The notes below the pieces were generated by a model that made no database searches, was not told the DNA's origin, and saw only the letters and a program-made list of their open reading frames with translations. This document shows, piece after piece, positions 46,501 to 55,659 of a stretch of DNA of 64,000 nucleotides (position 1 is the first letter of the stretch; the number at the start of each line of letters is the position of its first letter). Origin of the DNA: Lysobacter antibioticus (GTDB taxonomy: Bacteria; Pseudomonadota; Gammaproteobacteria; Xanthomonadales; Xanthomonadaceae); NCBI RefSeq assembly GCF_000731095.1, contig NZ_JMTZ01000012.1, forward strand, positions 1-64,000, given 5' to 3'. A program made the translations under genes and the position numbers.

Positions 46501-48258
46501 ATGACCCGCTCGATAACCGCCTCCGAACAGGCCGCGATCCGCACTCGACTGCAGGATCGTTACGGCACGCTCGGACGCAGCACGCCGTCGAAAGCCGCGC
46601 GCGCCAAACTCGACGCGACGCAAAGCGCCGCGCCGGACGTGCAGGCCTCGCCGCTGCTGGTTTCGCCGCTCGACCTGCCGCGTCCTCCGTTCGTGGTGCG
46701 CGCGCTCGCCAGCCTCAGCTATGGCGCCACCGCGCAATCGATCAGCGAGTTCAACGCGCTCGGCACCACCGATACGCAACGGCTGGCCAACTACGTCGAC
46801 TGGCAACTGGACTGGGCCAACATCGACGACAGCGCGGTCGAGACGCGTTTGCTCAACGCCGGCTACACCACCCTGGGCAAATCGCTAACCCAGTTGTGGG
46901 CCGACCATGTCAAGCCGAACCCGGCCTACGAAGTGCGCATGCGCCCAGCCTGGGAAGCGCAACGCGCTGCGCTGGTGCGCGCGGTGCATTCCAAGCGCCA
47001 GTTGCGCGAGGTCATGGTCAATTTCTGGCACGACCATTTCAACGTCACCGCCAGCGACTACGACGCCGGCCCGGTCTACGTGCATTACCAGCGCGACGTA
47101 TTGCGCCCGCATGCCTTCGGCAATTTCCGCGCGATGCTCGAGGAAGTCGCCAAGAGCACCTCGATGCTCTACTACCTCGACAACGCCTCCAACACGCGCG
47201 CCGGCCCGAACGAAAACTTCGCCCGCGAATTGCTGGAACTGCATACGCTCGGCGCCGAGCATTACCTGGGTTTCATGGACCCGTTCCAGGTTCCGCCCGA
47301 TGCCGAAGACCCGACCTACCCGGCCGGCTACACCGACATCGACGTTTACGAGACCGCCTCGGCCTTCACCGGCTGGTCGATCAAGAACGGCCACTGGCAG
47401 TACCCGACCGAGAACGACGGCAGCTTCGTCTATCGCCAGGCCTGGCACGATGCCGGCCCGAAGTTCCTGCTCGGCCGCATGCTCTATCCCGAGCAGCCGG
47501 CGCTGAAGGACGGGCGCGACGTACTCGACCGCCTCGCCAGCCACCCCGGCGTGGCCCGCTTCATCTGCAAGAAACTCATCCGCCGCTTCGTCAGCGACAC
47601 GCCCAGCGCGGCTCTTGTGACCAGCGCGGCGGCGATCTTCCGCCAGAACTGGCGCAGTGCCGACCAGATCGCGCTGACGCTGCGCCACATCGTCTTGTCG
47701 AGCGCGTTCGCGCAAGCCTGGGGCCTGAAGTCGCGGCGCCCGTTCGAGGCCGTCGCCGCAGCGATGCGCACGCTCGGCAGCGACTGGACGATTGCGGTCG
47801 GCACGCCGAAGAGCGACGAGTTCGCCTGGCGCATGGGCTTCACCGGCCACGCGCCCTACGAATGGCCGGCGCCGAACGGCTATCCCGACACCCAGGCCGC
47901 GTGGTCGGGTTCGGGCAGTTATGCGATGACCTGGAAGATCCTCAACTGGATCACCGAAACCCAGGACGGCGGCGTGCCGATGGCGCCGATCCTCGCCACC
48001 ACGCGCAGCAAGGTGCCGTCGTGGACGCCGACCAAGCTGGTCGATTTCTGGTGCAAGCGCATCCTCGGCTATCTGCCGACCGCGGCGCGCCGCCAGACCT
48101 TGATCGCCTTCATGGCCCAGAACGGCGACCCGCTCACTTACGTGGTCACCGACACCAACACCTGGGCGGCGAGCGACCTCAAGCGCCACTACAACCAGGA
48201 CCGATTGCGCAGCATGGTGTCGCTGATCCTGATGTCGCCCGAATTCCTCAGCCGCTAG
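46501..48258 (+). CDS. DUF1800 family protein
   Basis: 585 residues from ATG 46501, with AGGAG upstream. DUF1800 features: an early helical part (FVVRALASLSYGATAQSISE), LREVMVNFWHDHFNV, ENFARELLELHTLG, YTDIDVYETASAFTGWS, KKLIRRFVSDTPS and MGFTGHAPYEWPAPNGYPD. No evident signal peptide, which is unusual because the partner DUF1501 protein has a Tat signal. The partner gene starts 12 bp downstream, the usual arrangement for this pair; their shared function is unknown, though they are thought to act in the periplasm or at the surface. The adjacent divergent TonB receptor may be functionally linked. Confidence 0.9.
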   Translation: MTRSITASEQAAIRTRLQDRYGTLGRSTPSKAARAKLDATQSAAPDVQASPLLVSPLDLPRPPFVVRALASLSYGATAQSISEFNALGTTDTQRLANYVDWQLDWANIDDSAVETRLLNAGYTTLGKSLTQLWADHVKPNPAYEVRMRPAWEAQRAALVRAVHSKRQLREVMVNFWHDHFNVTASDYDAGPVYVHYQRDVLRPHAFGNFRAMLEEVAKSTSMLYYLDNASNTRAGPNENFARELLELHTLGAEHYLGFMDPFQVPPDAEDPTYPAGYTDIDVYETASAFTGWSIKNGHWQYPTENDGSFVYRQAWHDAGPKFLLGRMLYPEQPALKDGRDVLDRLASHPGVARFICKKLIRRFVSDTPSAALVTSAAAIFRQNWRSADQIALTLRHIVLSSAFAQAWGLKSRRPFEAVAAAMRTLGSDWTIAVGTPKSDEFAWRMGFTGHAPYEWPAPNGYPDTQAAWSGSGSYAMTWKILNWITETQDGGVPMAPILATTRSKVPSWTPTKLVDFWCKRILGYLPTAARRQTLIAFMAQNGDPLTYVVTDTNTWAASDLKRHYNQDRLRSMVSLILMSPEFLSR

Positions 48259-48270
48259 CAGGCCGCCGAC

Positions 48271-49704
48271 ATGACGCTGACCCGACGCGAGTTTCTCAAA
48301 GGCACTGCCGCCGTCACCGCCGGTGCGGTGGGCGGCCCCGCCCTGCTGTTCGCCAACCCCGCCTTCGCCGCCGCCAACGGCCACGACACTGTCGTGCACC
48401 TGTTCCTGCGCGGCGGCCTGGACGGCCTCAACCTGGTCGTGCCGATCAGCGGCAACGACCGCAGTTTCTACGAGCAGGCACGGCCGAATCTGTCGATCGC
48501 CGCGACCGGCACCTACGGCGCCTTGCCGTTGACGCTCGGCACTGGCGCCGCCACCGGCTTCGGCTTGCATCCCTCGGCGAACGGCCTGCGCGATCTGTGG
48601 AACGCCGGGCACCTGGCCATCGTGCACGGCTGCGGACTCGCTACCAGCGTGACCCGCAGCCACTTCGATGCGCAGCTCTACATCGACCTGGGCACGCCCG
48701 GGCAACAAGGCATCGGCAGCGGCTGGTTGACGCGCGCGATGAACACCCAGCCGAACCTGAGCGGCGCGGAAAAACTGCCGGCGCTCGGCGTCGCTTCGCG
48801 GCAACCGGCCGGGCTGTTGGCTTCGGTGCAGGCGCTGACCATGGCCAGCCCGAGCGATTTCGCCCTCAACGCCGGCGCCTGGTCGTGGCAGACCGCGCGG
48901 CCCGATTCGCCGGTCGGCTTCCGCGGCGTCAACGAAACCCTGGCCAGCCTGTGGGCCGGAACGACCGCGCTCGAACTCGGCGGCCAACGCGCCGACCGCG
49001 CCTTGCAGGTGATCGCGCGCCAGTCCTACAGCGCGCCGCCGGCGGGCTGGCCGAGCAGCGGCTTCGCCCAGCAACTGTGGACCATCGCCCAGTCGATCCA
49101 GTTCGACCTCGGCCTGCACTACGCCACGCTCGACCTCGGCGGTTGGGACACCCATGACGGCCAGGGCACGGCCGGCAGCGGCTATCACTACTACCAGAAC
49201 AAGATCGCCGAACTCTCGCAGGCCTTGTCGGCGTTTTATGCCGCGCTGGATGCGAGCGGACACGCCTCGCGCGTGACCGTGGTGGTGCAGTCCGAATTCG
49301 GCCGGCGCGTGCGCGCCAACGCCAACGGCGGCACCGACCACGGCTACGGCAATCCGGTGCTGGTGCTGGGCGGCCCGGTCAACGGCCGGCGTTTCTACGG
49401 CACCTGGTCCGGGCTCGATCCGGAAATCCTGTCGCCGCATTTCGGCGACGTGCCGGTGACCACCGACCACCGTCAGGTGCTGTCGGAAATCCTGGTGCGG
49501 CGGATGGGCAATACCGACCTTGCGACGGTATTTCCCGGCTACACCGGCTATGCGCCGCTCGGGATCATGCGCGATTTCGGAACACTGGCGAAACCGCTGC
49601 CGGAGCTGCGCCGGCTGTACAAACCGGCGACGAAACCGGCGGCGGCGGACGATCCGGATTTGCTGGAGCGTTTGCTGCGGTATATGCGGCAATTGGTGGA
49701 CTGA
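48271..49704 (+). CDS. DUF1501 family Tat-exported protein
   Basis: 477 residues with a twin-arginine signal (TRREFLKGTAAVTAGAVGG, cleaved near FAA-AN). DUF1501 motifs: VVHLFLRGGLDGLNLVVP, HGCGLATSVTRSHFDAQ, LDLGGWDTHDGQ, VVVQSEFGRRVRANANGGTD with HGYGN, and VTTDHRQVLSEIL. DUF1501 is related to the alkaline phosphatase/sulfatase superfamily, and the HDG and TDHG-like histidines could bind metal. It folds in the cytoplasm and is exported by Tat, suggesting a cofactor. Cotranscribed with DUF1800. Function unproven. Confidence 0.92.
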   Translation: MTLTRREFLKGTAAVTAGAVGGPALLFANPAFAAANGHDTVVHLFLRGGLDGLNLVVPISGNDRSFYEQARPNLSIAATGTYGALPLTLGTGAATGFGLHPSANGLRDLWNAGHLAIVHGCGLATSVTRSHFDAQLYIDLGTPGQQGIGSGWLTRAMNTQPNLSGAEKLPALGVASRQPAGLLASVQALTMASPSDFALNAGAWSWQTARPDSPVGFRGVNETLASLWAGTTALELGGQRADRALQVIARQSYSAPPAGWPSSGFAQQLWTIAQSIQFDLGLHYATLDLGGWDTHDGQGTAGSGYHYYQNKIAELSQALSAFYAALDASGHASRVTVVVQSEFGRRVRANANGGTDHGYGNPVLVLGGPVNGRRFYGTWSGLDPEILSPHFGDVPVTTDHRQVLSEILVRRMGNTDLATVFPGYTGYAPLGIMRDFGTLAKPLPELRRLYKPATKPAAADDPDLLERLLRYMRQLVD

Positions 49705-49763
49705 CGCCGGACCGTCCGCGCGCTGGCCGAGGGACGTTGCTTCTTTTCGCGGGGCGAGCAAGA

Positions 49764-49920
49764 GCAAATCCCCCGCGCTCTGCCTTCGCGCTCTTCACCG
49801 ATTTCCGTCGGCGCCGCCCCCTTCTAAAAAGGGGGCCATCGGTCAGCGCTCGCTGTCCCTTGCTTGATGCAACCCAAGTTCTTCCCCCCTTTGAAAAAGG
49901 GGTCTAAGGGGGGATTTGCT
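49764..49920. mobile_element. MITE-like element, copy 3 (157 bp)
   Basis: Starts AGCAAATCCCCC and ends GGGGGGATTTGCT, with hairpin-forming CCCCCTTCTAAAAAGGGGG and CCCCCCTTTGAAAAAGGGG inside. It lies between the convergent DUF1501 and LysR genes. The centre differs from the other two copies. Confidence 0.65.
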
Positions 49921-49942
49921 GTTGCTGTTGCTGTTGCTGTTG
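49916..49942. repeat. TTGCTG simple-sequence repeat
   Basis: Four and a half copies of TTGCTG directly abut the end of the MITE-like element and end 15 bp before the LysR stop codon. Confidence 0.85.
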
Positions 49943-49956
49943 TAGCGCCCACCCCA

Positions 49957-50862
49957 CTACTCCGCCCCGAACTTCTCCGCGAACAGCACCGACACCCAGT
50001 CGACGAACACCCGCACCCGCGGCGACAGCTGCCGATGCTGCGGATACAACACCGACACCGGCACGCCCGGGCTGCGGTAGTCGCTCAACACTTCCACCAG
50101 GCGGCCATCGCGCAGATGCGGTTCGATGTGATGCCGCGGCAACTGGATCAATCCGCAGCCGCGCAAGGCCGCGGCGACATAGCATTCGGCTTCGTTGACC
50201 GAGATCCACGAGCTCAGCGGCACCTCGCGCAATTCGCCGTCGACGATGAACTCGAACGGATACCGCACATCGCGGTTGCTGGAGAAAAACCCCACCGACT
50301 GGTGCGCGGACAATTCGTCGGGATGTTTTGGGGTGCCGAAATACGCCAGATAGTCGGGGCTCGCACAGGTCGCTTCCGGCATCACCGCCAGGCGCTTGGC
50401 GATCAACGACGAGTCGCGCGGGTTGCCGGCGCGCACCACGCAGTCGATGCCCTCGCGCACCAAGTCGACCAGGCGGTCGCCGCTGCTGATCGCCAGGTCG
50501 ATATGCGGGTAACGCGCGCGGAACTCGTCGATGCGCGGCAGGATGATCCCGGTCGCGTGCGAGCCGTGCAGGTCCAGGCGCAAGGTGCCGCGCGGATTGC
50601 TCGCGACCGAGCGCAGCGCCGAATCGGCATCGTCGAGTTCGGCCAGGATGTGCACGCAGCGTTCGTAGTAGGCCTGGCCGTCGAGGGTCGGCCGCACCTG
50701 GCGCGTAGTGCGTTCGAGCAGGCGCACGCCCAGGCTCGCCTCCAGCTCCTTGATCGCATGGGTCGCGGTGGCCTTGGGCAGGTCGAGCACGCCGGCGGCG
50801 CGGGTGAAGCTGCCGAGCTCGACGATGCGGGTGAACAGGCGCAGGGCCTCGAAACGGTCCAT
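49957..50862 (-). CDS. LysR-type transcriptional regulator
   Basis: 301 residues from ATG 50862 (MDRFEALRLFTRIVELGSFT), the usual LysR start; the 13 codons upstream are not family-like. Winged helix-turn-helix at 1-60 (AAGVLDLPKATATHAIKELE, then RTTRQVRPTLDG); effector domain about 90-295. Belongs to the group found beside SDR oxidoreductase genes. It is divergent from an SDR gene, and the 154-bp gap contains an LTTR-type inverted repeat, so it most likely regulates that SDR gene and itself. The substrate-sensing ligand is unknown. Confidence 0.93.
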   Translation of the reverse strand: MDRFEALRLFTRIVELGSFTRAAGVLDLPKATATHAIKELEASLGVRLLERTTRQVRPTLDGQAYYERCVHILAELDDADSALRSVASNPRGTLRLDLHGSHATGIILPRIDEFRARYPHIDLAISSGDRLVDLVREGIDCVVRAGNPRDSSLIAKRLAVMPEATCASPDYLAYFGTPKHPDELSAHQSVGFFSSNRDVRYPFEFIVDGELREVPLSSWISVNEAECYVAAALRGCGLIQLPRHHIEPHLRDGRLVEVLSDYRSPGVPVSVLYPQHRQLSPRVRVFVDWVSVLFAEKFGAE

Positions 50863-50894
50863 GACGGGCTCCCGGGCGGCCGGCGGCGACATTG

Positions 50895-50921
50895 TTGGCA
50901 ATTATTGAATTGTATTGCCAA
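50895..50921. promoter_or_regulatory. LysR-type operator TTGGCAAT-N11-ATTGCCAA
   Basis: A perfect 8-bp inverted repeat with an 11-bp AT-rich spacer, flanked by T and A as in the T-N11-A box. It lies 33 bp before the regulator start and 96 bp before the SDR start. Confidence 0.75.
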
Positions 50922-51016
50922 TCCAGCATGGTTTATCCAACTCAGAACAATCAGCAGACTGCCTCCACCGCGGAACCCTGGCATCCCGCCCCCGCCGCCC
51001 AACCTGGAGCCCAGCC

Positions 51017-51769
51017 ATGTCGTCCACCCAGCCCGTCCAGACCCAGACCGCCCTCGTCACCGGCGCCTCGCGCGGCATCGGCCGCGCCATCGCCCTGCGC
51101 CTCGCCGCCGACGGCTACGCGGTCGTCGTCAACTACGCCGGCAACGCCGCCGCCGCCGAGGCCGTGGTCGCGCAGATCCGCGACGCCGGCGGCCAGGCCA
51201 TCGCCGCCCAGGGCGATGTCGCCGATCCCGTCGCGATGGAGCGCGTGTTCGCCCTCGCCTTGCAGACCTACGGCCGCCTCGACGCGGTGGTCAACAGCGC
51301 CGGCATCATGCCGTACGTGCCGATCCAAGGCGGCGACCTGGCCGAGTTCGACCGCGTCATCGGCACCAACCTGCGCGGCAGCTTCGTCGTGCTCGGCCTG
51401 GCCGCGCAGCACCTGCGCGACGGCGGCCGCATCGTCGCCCTGTCGACCAGCGTGATCGGCAAGGCCTTCCCTACCTACGGCCCCTACATCGCCTCCAAGG
51501 CCGGCGTCGAAGGCCTGGTGCACGTGCTCGCCAACGAACTGCGCGGCCGCAACATCACCGTCAATGCGGTCGCCCCGGGCCCGGTCGGCACCGAGCTGTT
51601 CCTGCACGGCAAGAGCGAAGAACAGATCGCACACTTCCGCGGCCTGGCGCCGCTGGAACGCCTAGGTACGCCGGAGGAAATCGCCGCGGCCGTGTCCTTC
51701 CTCGCCGGCCCCGACGGCAGTTGGGTGAACTCGCAGGTGCTGCGCGTCAACGGCGGCTACGTTTTCTGA
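51017..51769 (+). CDS. SDR family oxidoreductase (classical)
   Basis: 250 residues from ATG 51017, with GGAG nine bases before it. Cofactor motif TGASRGIGRAIA (TGxxxGIG); NSAG (VVNSAGIMP); active-site Ser in LSTSVIGK and YxxxK in YIASK; C-terminal NGGYVF. Classical SDR of about 250 residues, 3-oxoacyl/glucose dehydrogenase-like. Likely NADPH-dependent from the Arg after TGAS. Divergent from the LysR gene, and 90 bp before a second SDR gene, so perhaps one operon. Substrate unknown. Confidence 0.93.
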   Translation: MSSTQPVQTQTALVTGASRGIGRAIALRLAADGYAVVVNYAGNAAAAEAVVAQIRDAGGQAIAAQGDVADPVAMERVFALALQTYGRLDAVVNSAGIMPYVPIQGGDLAEFDRVIGTNLRGSFVVLGLAAQHLRDGGRIVALSTSVIGKAFPTYGPYIASKAGVEGLVHVLANELRGRNITVNAVAPGPVGTELFLHGKSEEQIAHFRGLAPLERLGTPEEIAAAVSFLAGPDGSWVNSQVLRVNGGYVF

Positions 51770-51859
51770 TCGTCGGCGGCGCGGTCTTCGCCGCGCCGTC
51801 TCCCGCTACCCATCCCCTTCATCGCGGGCGTCGACGACGCCCGTCAGCGGAGCTTTGCC

Positions 51860-52789
51860 ATGAACCAGCAGATCGTTCTCGTCACCGGCGCCTCCAGCGG
51901 TTTCGGCGCCCTCTCCGCGCGCGCGCTCGCCGACGCCGGCCACACCGTCTACGCCAGCATGCGCGACACCGCCGGCCGCAACGCCGTCCAGGTCGAGGCC
52001 GCCCGCGCCTATGCCCGCGAGCACCGGGTCGACCTGCGTGCACTCGAACTCGACATCGCCTCGCAGGCCTCCGCCGACGCCGCGATCGCGCACGTCGTCG
52101 CCGCGCATGGCCGCCTCGACGTGCTGATCCACAACGCCGGCCACATGGCCTTCGGCCCGGCCGAAGCGTTCATGCCCGAGCAGTACGCGCAGCTCTACGA
52201 CACCAACGTGATCGGCAGCCAGCGCGTCAATCGCGCCGCCCTGCCACAGTTGCGCGCACAAGGCCGCGGCTTGCTGCTGTGGGTGTCGAGCAGCAGCGTG
52301 CGCGGCGGCCCCCCGCCTTATCTAGCCCCCTATTTCGCCGCGAAGGCGGCGATGGATTCGCTGGCGGTCAGCTATGCCGGCGAACTCGCGCGCTGGGGCA
52401 TCGAGACTTCCATCGTGATGCCGGGTGCGTTCACCTCGGGCACCCATCACTTCCTGAATTCGGGCACGCCGGCCGACAGCGCGCGCAACGCCGACTACGA
52501 GGCCGGCGTCGCCGCCGGTTTCGGCGAGGAGATCCTGGGCAAACTCGCCGGCACCGTGCCCGAGGACGCCGACGTCGCCAGCGTCGCCGAGGCCATCGTC
52601 GAGATCGTCGCGAGCCCTTACGGCCGGCGCCCGTTCCGCGTGCACGTCGACCCGGCCGGCGACGGTTGCGACGTCGTCAGTGCGGTCGGCGACCGCATCC
52701 GCGCCGAGTTCCTGCGCCGCGTCGGCCTGGGCGACCTGCTCGGAGTGCGCCTGCCGTCGAATACCCAGCCGCAGCGCGACCGCGGCTGA
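51860..52789 (+). CDS. SDR family oxidoreductase (second)
   Basis: 309 residues. TGASSGFGALSARALADAGH (TGxxxGFG variant), HNAGHMAFG (NAG), Ser in LWVSSSSVRGG and YFAAK (YxxxK); a C-terminal extension of about 60 residues. The GFG variant and length match the SDR group that includes many atypical carbonyl reductases. Same strand as the LysR-adjacent SDR gene, 90 bp downstream, likely cotranscribed or read through. Substrate unknown. Confidence 0.92.
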   Translation: MNQQIVLVTGASSGFGALSARALADAGHTVYASMRDTAGRNAVQVEAARAYAREHRVDLRALELDIASQASADAAIAHVVAAHGRLDVLIHNAGHMAFGPAEAFMPEQYAQLYDTNVIGSQRVNRAALPQLRAQGRGLLLWVSSSSVRGGPPPYLAPYFAAKAAMDSLAVSYAGELARWGIETSIVMPGAFTSGTHHFLNSGTPADSARNADYEAGVAAGFGEEILGKLAGTVPEDADVASVAEAIVEIVASPYGRRPFRVHVDPAGDGCDVVSAVGDRIRAEFLRRVGLGDLLGVRLPSNTQPQRDRG

Positions 52790-52822
52790 GCGCGCGACGG
52801 CCGGCATGCGGCCGCCGCCGGC

Positions 52823-53263
52823 TCAGTTCTCGGGCTTGGAAGCGTCGAGCTCGAAACAGTGTTCGCCGGCCGGATGACGCCAACTGCGCGGATGCCATTC
52901 GTTCGTAGCTCGACGCTTGGCATCCTCGCGCCCGGTGTCGGTGGCGAAGCTCGCGCACAGGCGAAAGCGGCCGGCCTCGCCGGCGAGGTAGCGGTAAGGC
53001 GCGGCGGTAACCGGATCGACCGTGCTCAGGGCCACGCCCGGTTGGTTCGCCAGGCTCGGCAGATCCGCCGGCAGGCGCGCCTGCTGTTTCCAATAGTCGC
53101 GCACCTCGTCGTTGATACGGTCCAGTTCCTGCGTGCGGCGCTGATCGAGCTTGGCCTCGCGCTGCGAACCTGGGCCGCCCATGACCACGATCGCCGCCGT
53201 CACCGCCGCCGCGATCGCCACTGCGGCTGCGATCAGCAGCCAACGTCCGACCGGTGCGCTCAT
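52823..53263 (-). CDS. Membrane-anchored protein with pilin-like C-terminal part, partner of DUF5671 gene
   Basis: 146 residues from ATG 53263. One N-terminal membrane segment (RWLLIAAAVAIAAAVTAAIVVM), then a helical stretch (LDQRRTQELDRINDEVRDYW) and a beta part (LPSLANQPGVALSTVDPVTA then PYRYLAG, FRLCASFATDTG, CFELD). The pattern DxINxxVxxYW-x-LPxxL-DPxTxxPYxY recalls type II/IV pseudopilin-like small proteins, without a prepilin cleavage motif. It overlaps the stop of the DUF5671 gene by 4 bp and so is cotranslated. Role unknown. Confidence 0.78.
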   Translation of the reverse strand: MSAPVGRWLLIAAAVAIAAAVTAAIVVMGGPGSQREAKLDQRRTQELDRINDEVRDYWKQQARLPADLPSLANQPGVALSTVDPVTAAPYRYLAGEAGRFRLCASFATDTGREDAKRRATNEWHPRSWRHPAGEHCFELDASKPEN

Positions 53264-53910
53264 GCCTGGCTCTCCTCGCGACGCAGGTCCCACAGGTAGT
53301 AACCGAATACGCTGCCGGCGATCGTCGCGACCACCAACACCTTGAGCACGAAACGCAGGCTCAATTCGCCGCCGAGCAGGTTGTAGACCAACGCGGTCAT
53401 GTCGCCGATCAACACCGTCGCGGCGATGAACAAGGTCAGGTAAGTCAGCCAGCGACGCACCGGCGACAGGCGCTTGATCGGATGCCGCGCAACGTCCTGG
53501 GCGACCCGGTGGGCGACGAAAGCGAACACCGGGAAAGCGATCACCAGCGCCGACACCGACCAGCGCAGCGAGTCGTCGACGCTCTTGCGCCAAAACTCGT
53601 AACCGTTGTCGGCGGCATCCGGCCAGGCGATGTTGATCAGATCGAACAACAAGCTGCCGAGGTGGTAGGCGACGAAGTACAGGGTGGTGAACATCACTAG
53701 GTAGGCGAAGGCCTCGCGCGCCGACAACGAGGCGCGCGGCTTCGGCACCGGCAGCACGAAACCGACGTCGGCATAGGCGTCGAGCGCGCCGCGGGTCTGC
53801 TCGGCACTCCAGCCGGCCGCCGCCAGCGCCTGTGCGGTCGCCTCCTTCGATTGCCCACGCAACAAGGCTTCGCGGACGAAACCCTCCAGTTCCAGACTTC
53901 CCGAGGCCAT
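53260..53910 (-). CDS. DUF5671 membrane protein
   Basis: 216 residues from ATG 53910 (MASGSLELEGFVREALLRGQ); the longer upstream frame is not family-like. A cytoplasmic N-terminus with a SHOCT-like/AAxGWS segment (ATAQALAAAGWSAEQTRGAL) leads to a DUF5671 region with five or so membrane helices (EAFAYLVMFTTLYFVAYHLG; LRWSVSALVIAFPVFAFVAH; YLTLFIAATVLIGDMTALVY; FVLKVLVVATIAGSVFGYYL). First gene of a two-gene operon with the membrane-anchored protein. No function is known for DUF5671. Confidence 0.85.
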   Translation of the reverse strand: MASGSLELEGFVREALLRGQSKEATAQALAAAGWSAEQTRGALDAYADVGFVLPVPKPRASLSAREAFAYLVMFTTLYFVAYHLGSLLFDLINIAWPDAADNGYEFWRKSVDDSLRWSVSALVIAFPVFAFVAHRVAQDVARHPIKRLSPVRRWLTYLTLFIAATVLIGDMTALVYNLLGGELSLRFVLKVLVVATIAGSVFGYYLWDLRREESQA

Positions 53911-54260
53911 GGCCACCGCTCCATAAAGGGACGCCCGGAATGTAGCAGTGCCGGGGCTGGCCGGCGCAGGGATCGGCGAGGTAGCGGAAAACGCTACCCG
54001 CGGGGGACCGACGTCGCTACGCCGAGTCTTCGCCGCGCAGACCTTGCCGACAAGGGGCCGCGCGGCGGCGGCCTGCACCGCCGCTCGTCGAGCCTGGCCG
54101 TCGTCGTGCCCGAATGCGGCTATATTCCGCGAACGCGCCATGGACGGCCCGGCGCAAGCGCACGAGCCGGAGCCATCGCCGCCGCACAGGGGACATGCTC
54201 ATCACAGCAGGCCCACCCACACAGCAGGCCCACTAAAGCACGCCCACCACAGGTCGAACC
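53911..54260. other. Divergent intergenic region, no supported gene
   Basis: 350 bp between the DUF5671 start and the NTF2-like gene start. A TATATT hexamer near 54120 could be a -10 for the plus-strand gene; no good -35 accompanies it. Nothing else seen. Confidence 0.35.
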
Positions 54261-54764
54261 ATGCGCCACACAGACGATGCAAGGCCAGCACGACTGTTGA
54301 TGCTGGCATCGGCTTTTGTCCTGCTGCTGCCGTGGTGCAGCGCCGCAGCGCAAGCCCAAGCCGCGCGCCCGCCCGCGCCGGAAGCGAGCAAGCTCGTAGC
54401 CACGGCCTCTCCGGAAGACTATGCCGCCGTGCGCAAGGTCCTCGACCGCTATATCGAGGCCGGCCGCCAGGGCAAGAGCGAGCTCATGCGCCCGGCGTTC
54501 CTGCCGCAAGCGACCATCCACGGTCTCGCGGCCGACGGCAGCATCGGCGGCAGTCCGATCCGCAGCCTGTTCGACTACATCGACAGCGCACCCGCGGCCA
54601 AGCAACTGCAGGCGCAGATCGTCTCGATCGAGATCGTCGGCACCATCGCGCAGGCACGGGTCGAATCCGACCAGTGGAACGGCGCCCGCTACAGCGACCT
54701 GTTCCAACTGCTGAAGGTCGGCGGCGAGTGGAAGATCCTCAGCAAGATCTACCACACCCACTGA
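54261..54764 (+). CDS. Secreted NTF2-like (putative lumazine-binding type) protein
   Basis: 167 residues. Signal peptide: LLMLASAFVLLLPWCSAAAQA. The mature domain of about 125 residues follows the NTF2/DUF4440 pattern: YAAVRKVLDRYIEAGRQGKS, MRPAFLPQATIHGL, GSPIRSLFDYID, IVGTIAQARVESDQWNGARY, DLFQLLKVGGEWKILSKIYH. It matches the putative lumazine-binding group (helix then curved sheet, terminal WKIxxKxYxx). Likely periplasmic small-molecule binding or an enzyme-like cone fold. Monocistronic, followed by REP-like repeats. Confidence 0.85.
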   Translation: MRHTDDARPARLLMLASAFVLLLPWCSAAAQAQAARPPAPEASKLVATASPEDYAAVRKVLDRYIEAGRQGKSELMRPAFLPQATIHGLAADGSIGGSPIRSLFDYIDSAPAAKQLQAQIVSIEIVGTIAQARVESDQWNGARYSDLFQLLKVGGEWKILSKIYHTH

Positions 54765-54779
54765 CCTTCCTACTCTGGA

Positions 54780-54818
54780 GTAGGAGCGGCGGGAGTAGGA
54801 GCGGCGCAAGCCGCGACC
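54780..54818. repeat. REP-like units, one partial and one complete
   Basis: A partial GTAGGAGCGGCG (54780-54791) is followed by a complete 24-bp unit (54795-54818) ending CGCGACC, just after the NTF2-like stop codon. Confidence 0.75.
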
Positions 54819-54871
54819 ACGCGGCTGCGGTCGGCGACGTACGATCCATCGGGAACCAAGCGCCCACGACC

Positions 54872-55315
<444 letters not shown>

Positions 55316-55659
55316 CGGCGCGATCCTGCCATGCCCGGCGCGAGCCGCCTAGCGCGATCGGCCTGGTGCGATCGGCCTCGTCCAAGCATCGGCGACGCTG
55401 GTTGCGCCCGCGCTCCATCGAAGCGCGATCCGAAACTGCGGACGGCTGCTCTTAAATCGCCCTCCGCGCGGGCGCAGGCCTGGGTTGTGCGCTGCCGGGT
55501 TCCACTAATCTCGCGATTGGATCGATCTAAACCGTTCCGGTCGGTCCCCGTCGCGGCGGCGCCCCGCCGTTCCTGGCCAGTTCCAGTCGTCCCCTGCCGC
55601 AGCCCCTTCGCGGCAACGATCGTCGAGCCGGCCGCCTTCGCACCGACAAGGACATCCTC
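55316..55659. other. Divergent intergenic region, no supported gene
   Basis: 344 bp between the AraC-type gene and the discoidin/PNGase F-like gene. No gene-like frame, strong hairpin or clear promoter pair was recognised. Confidence 0.35.
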
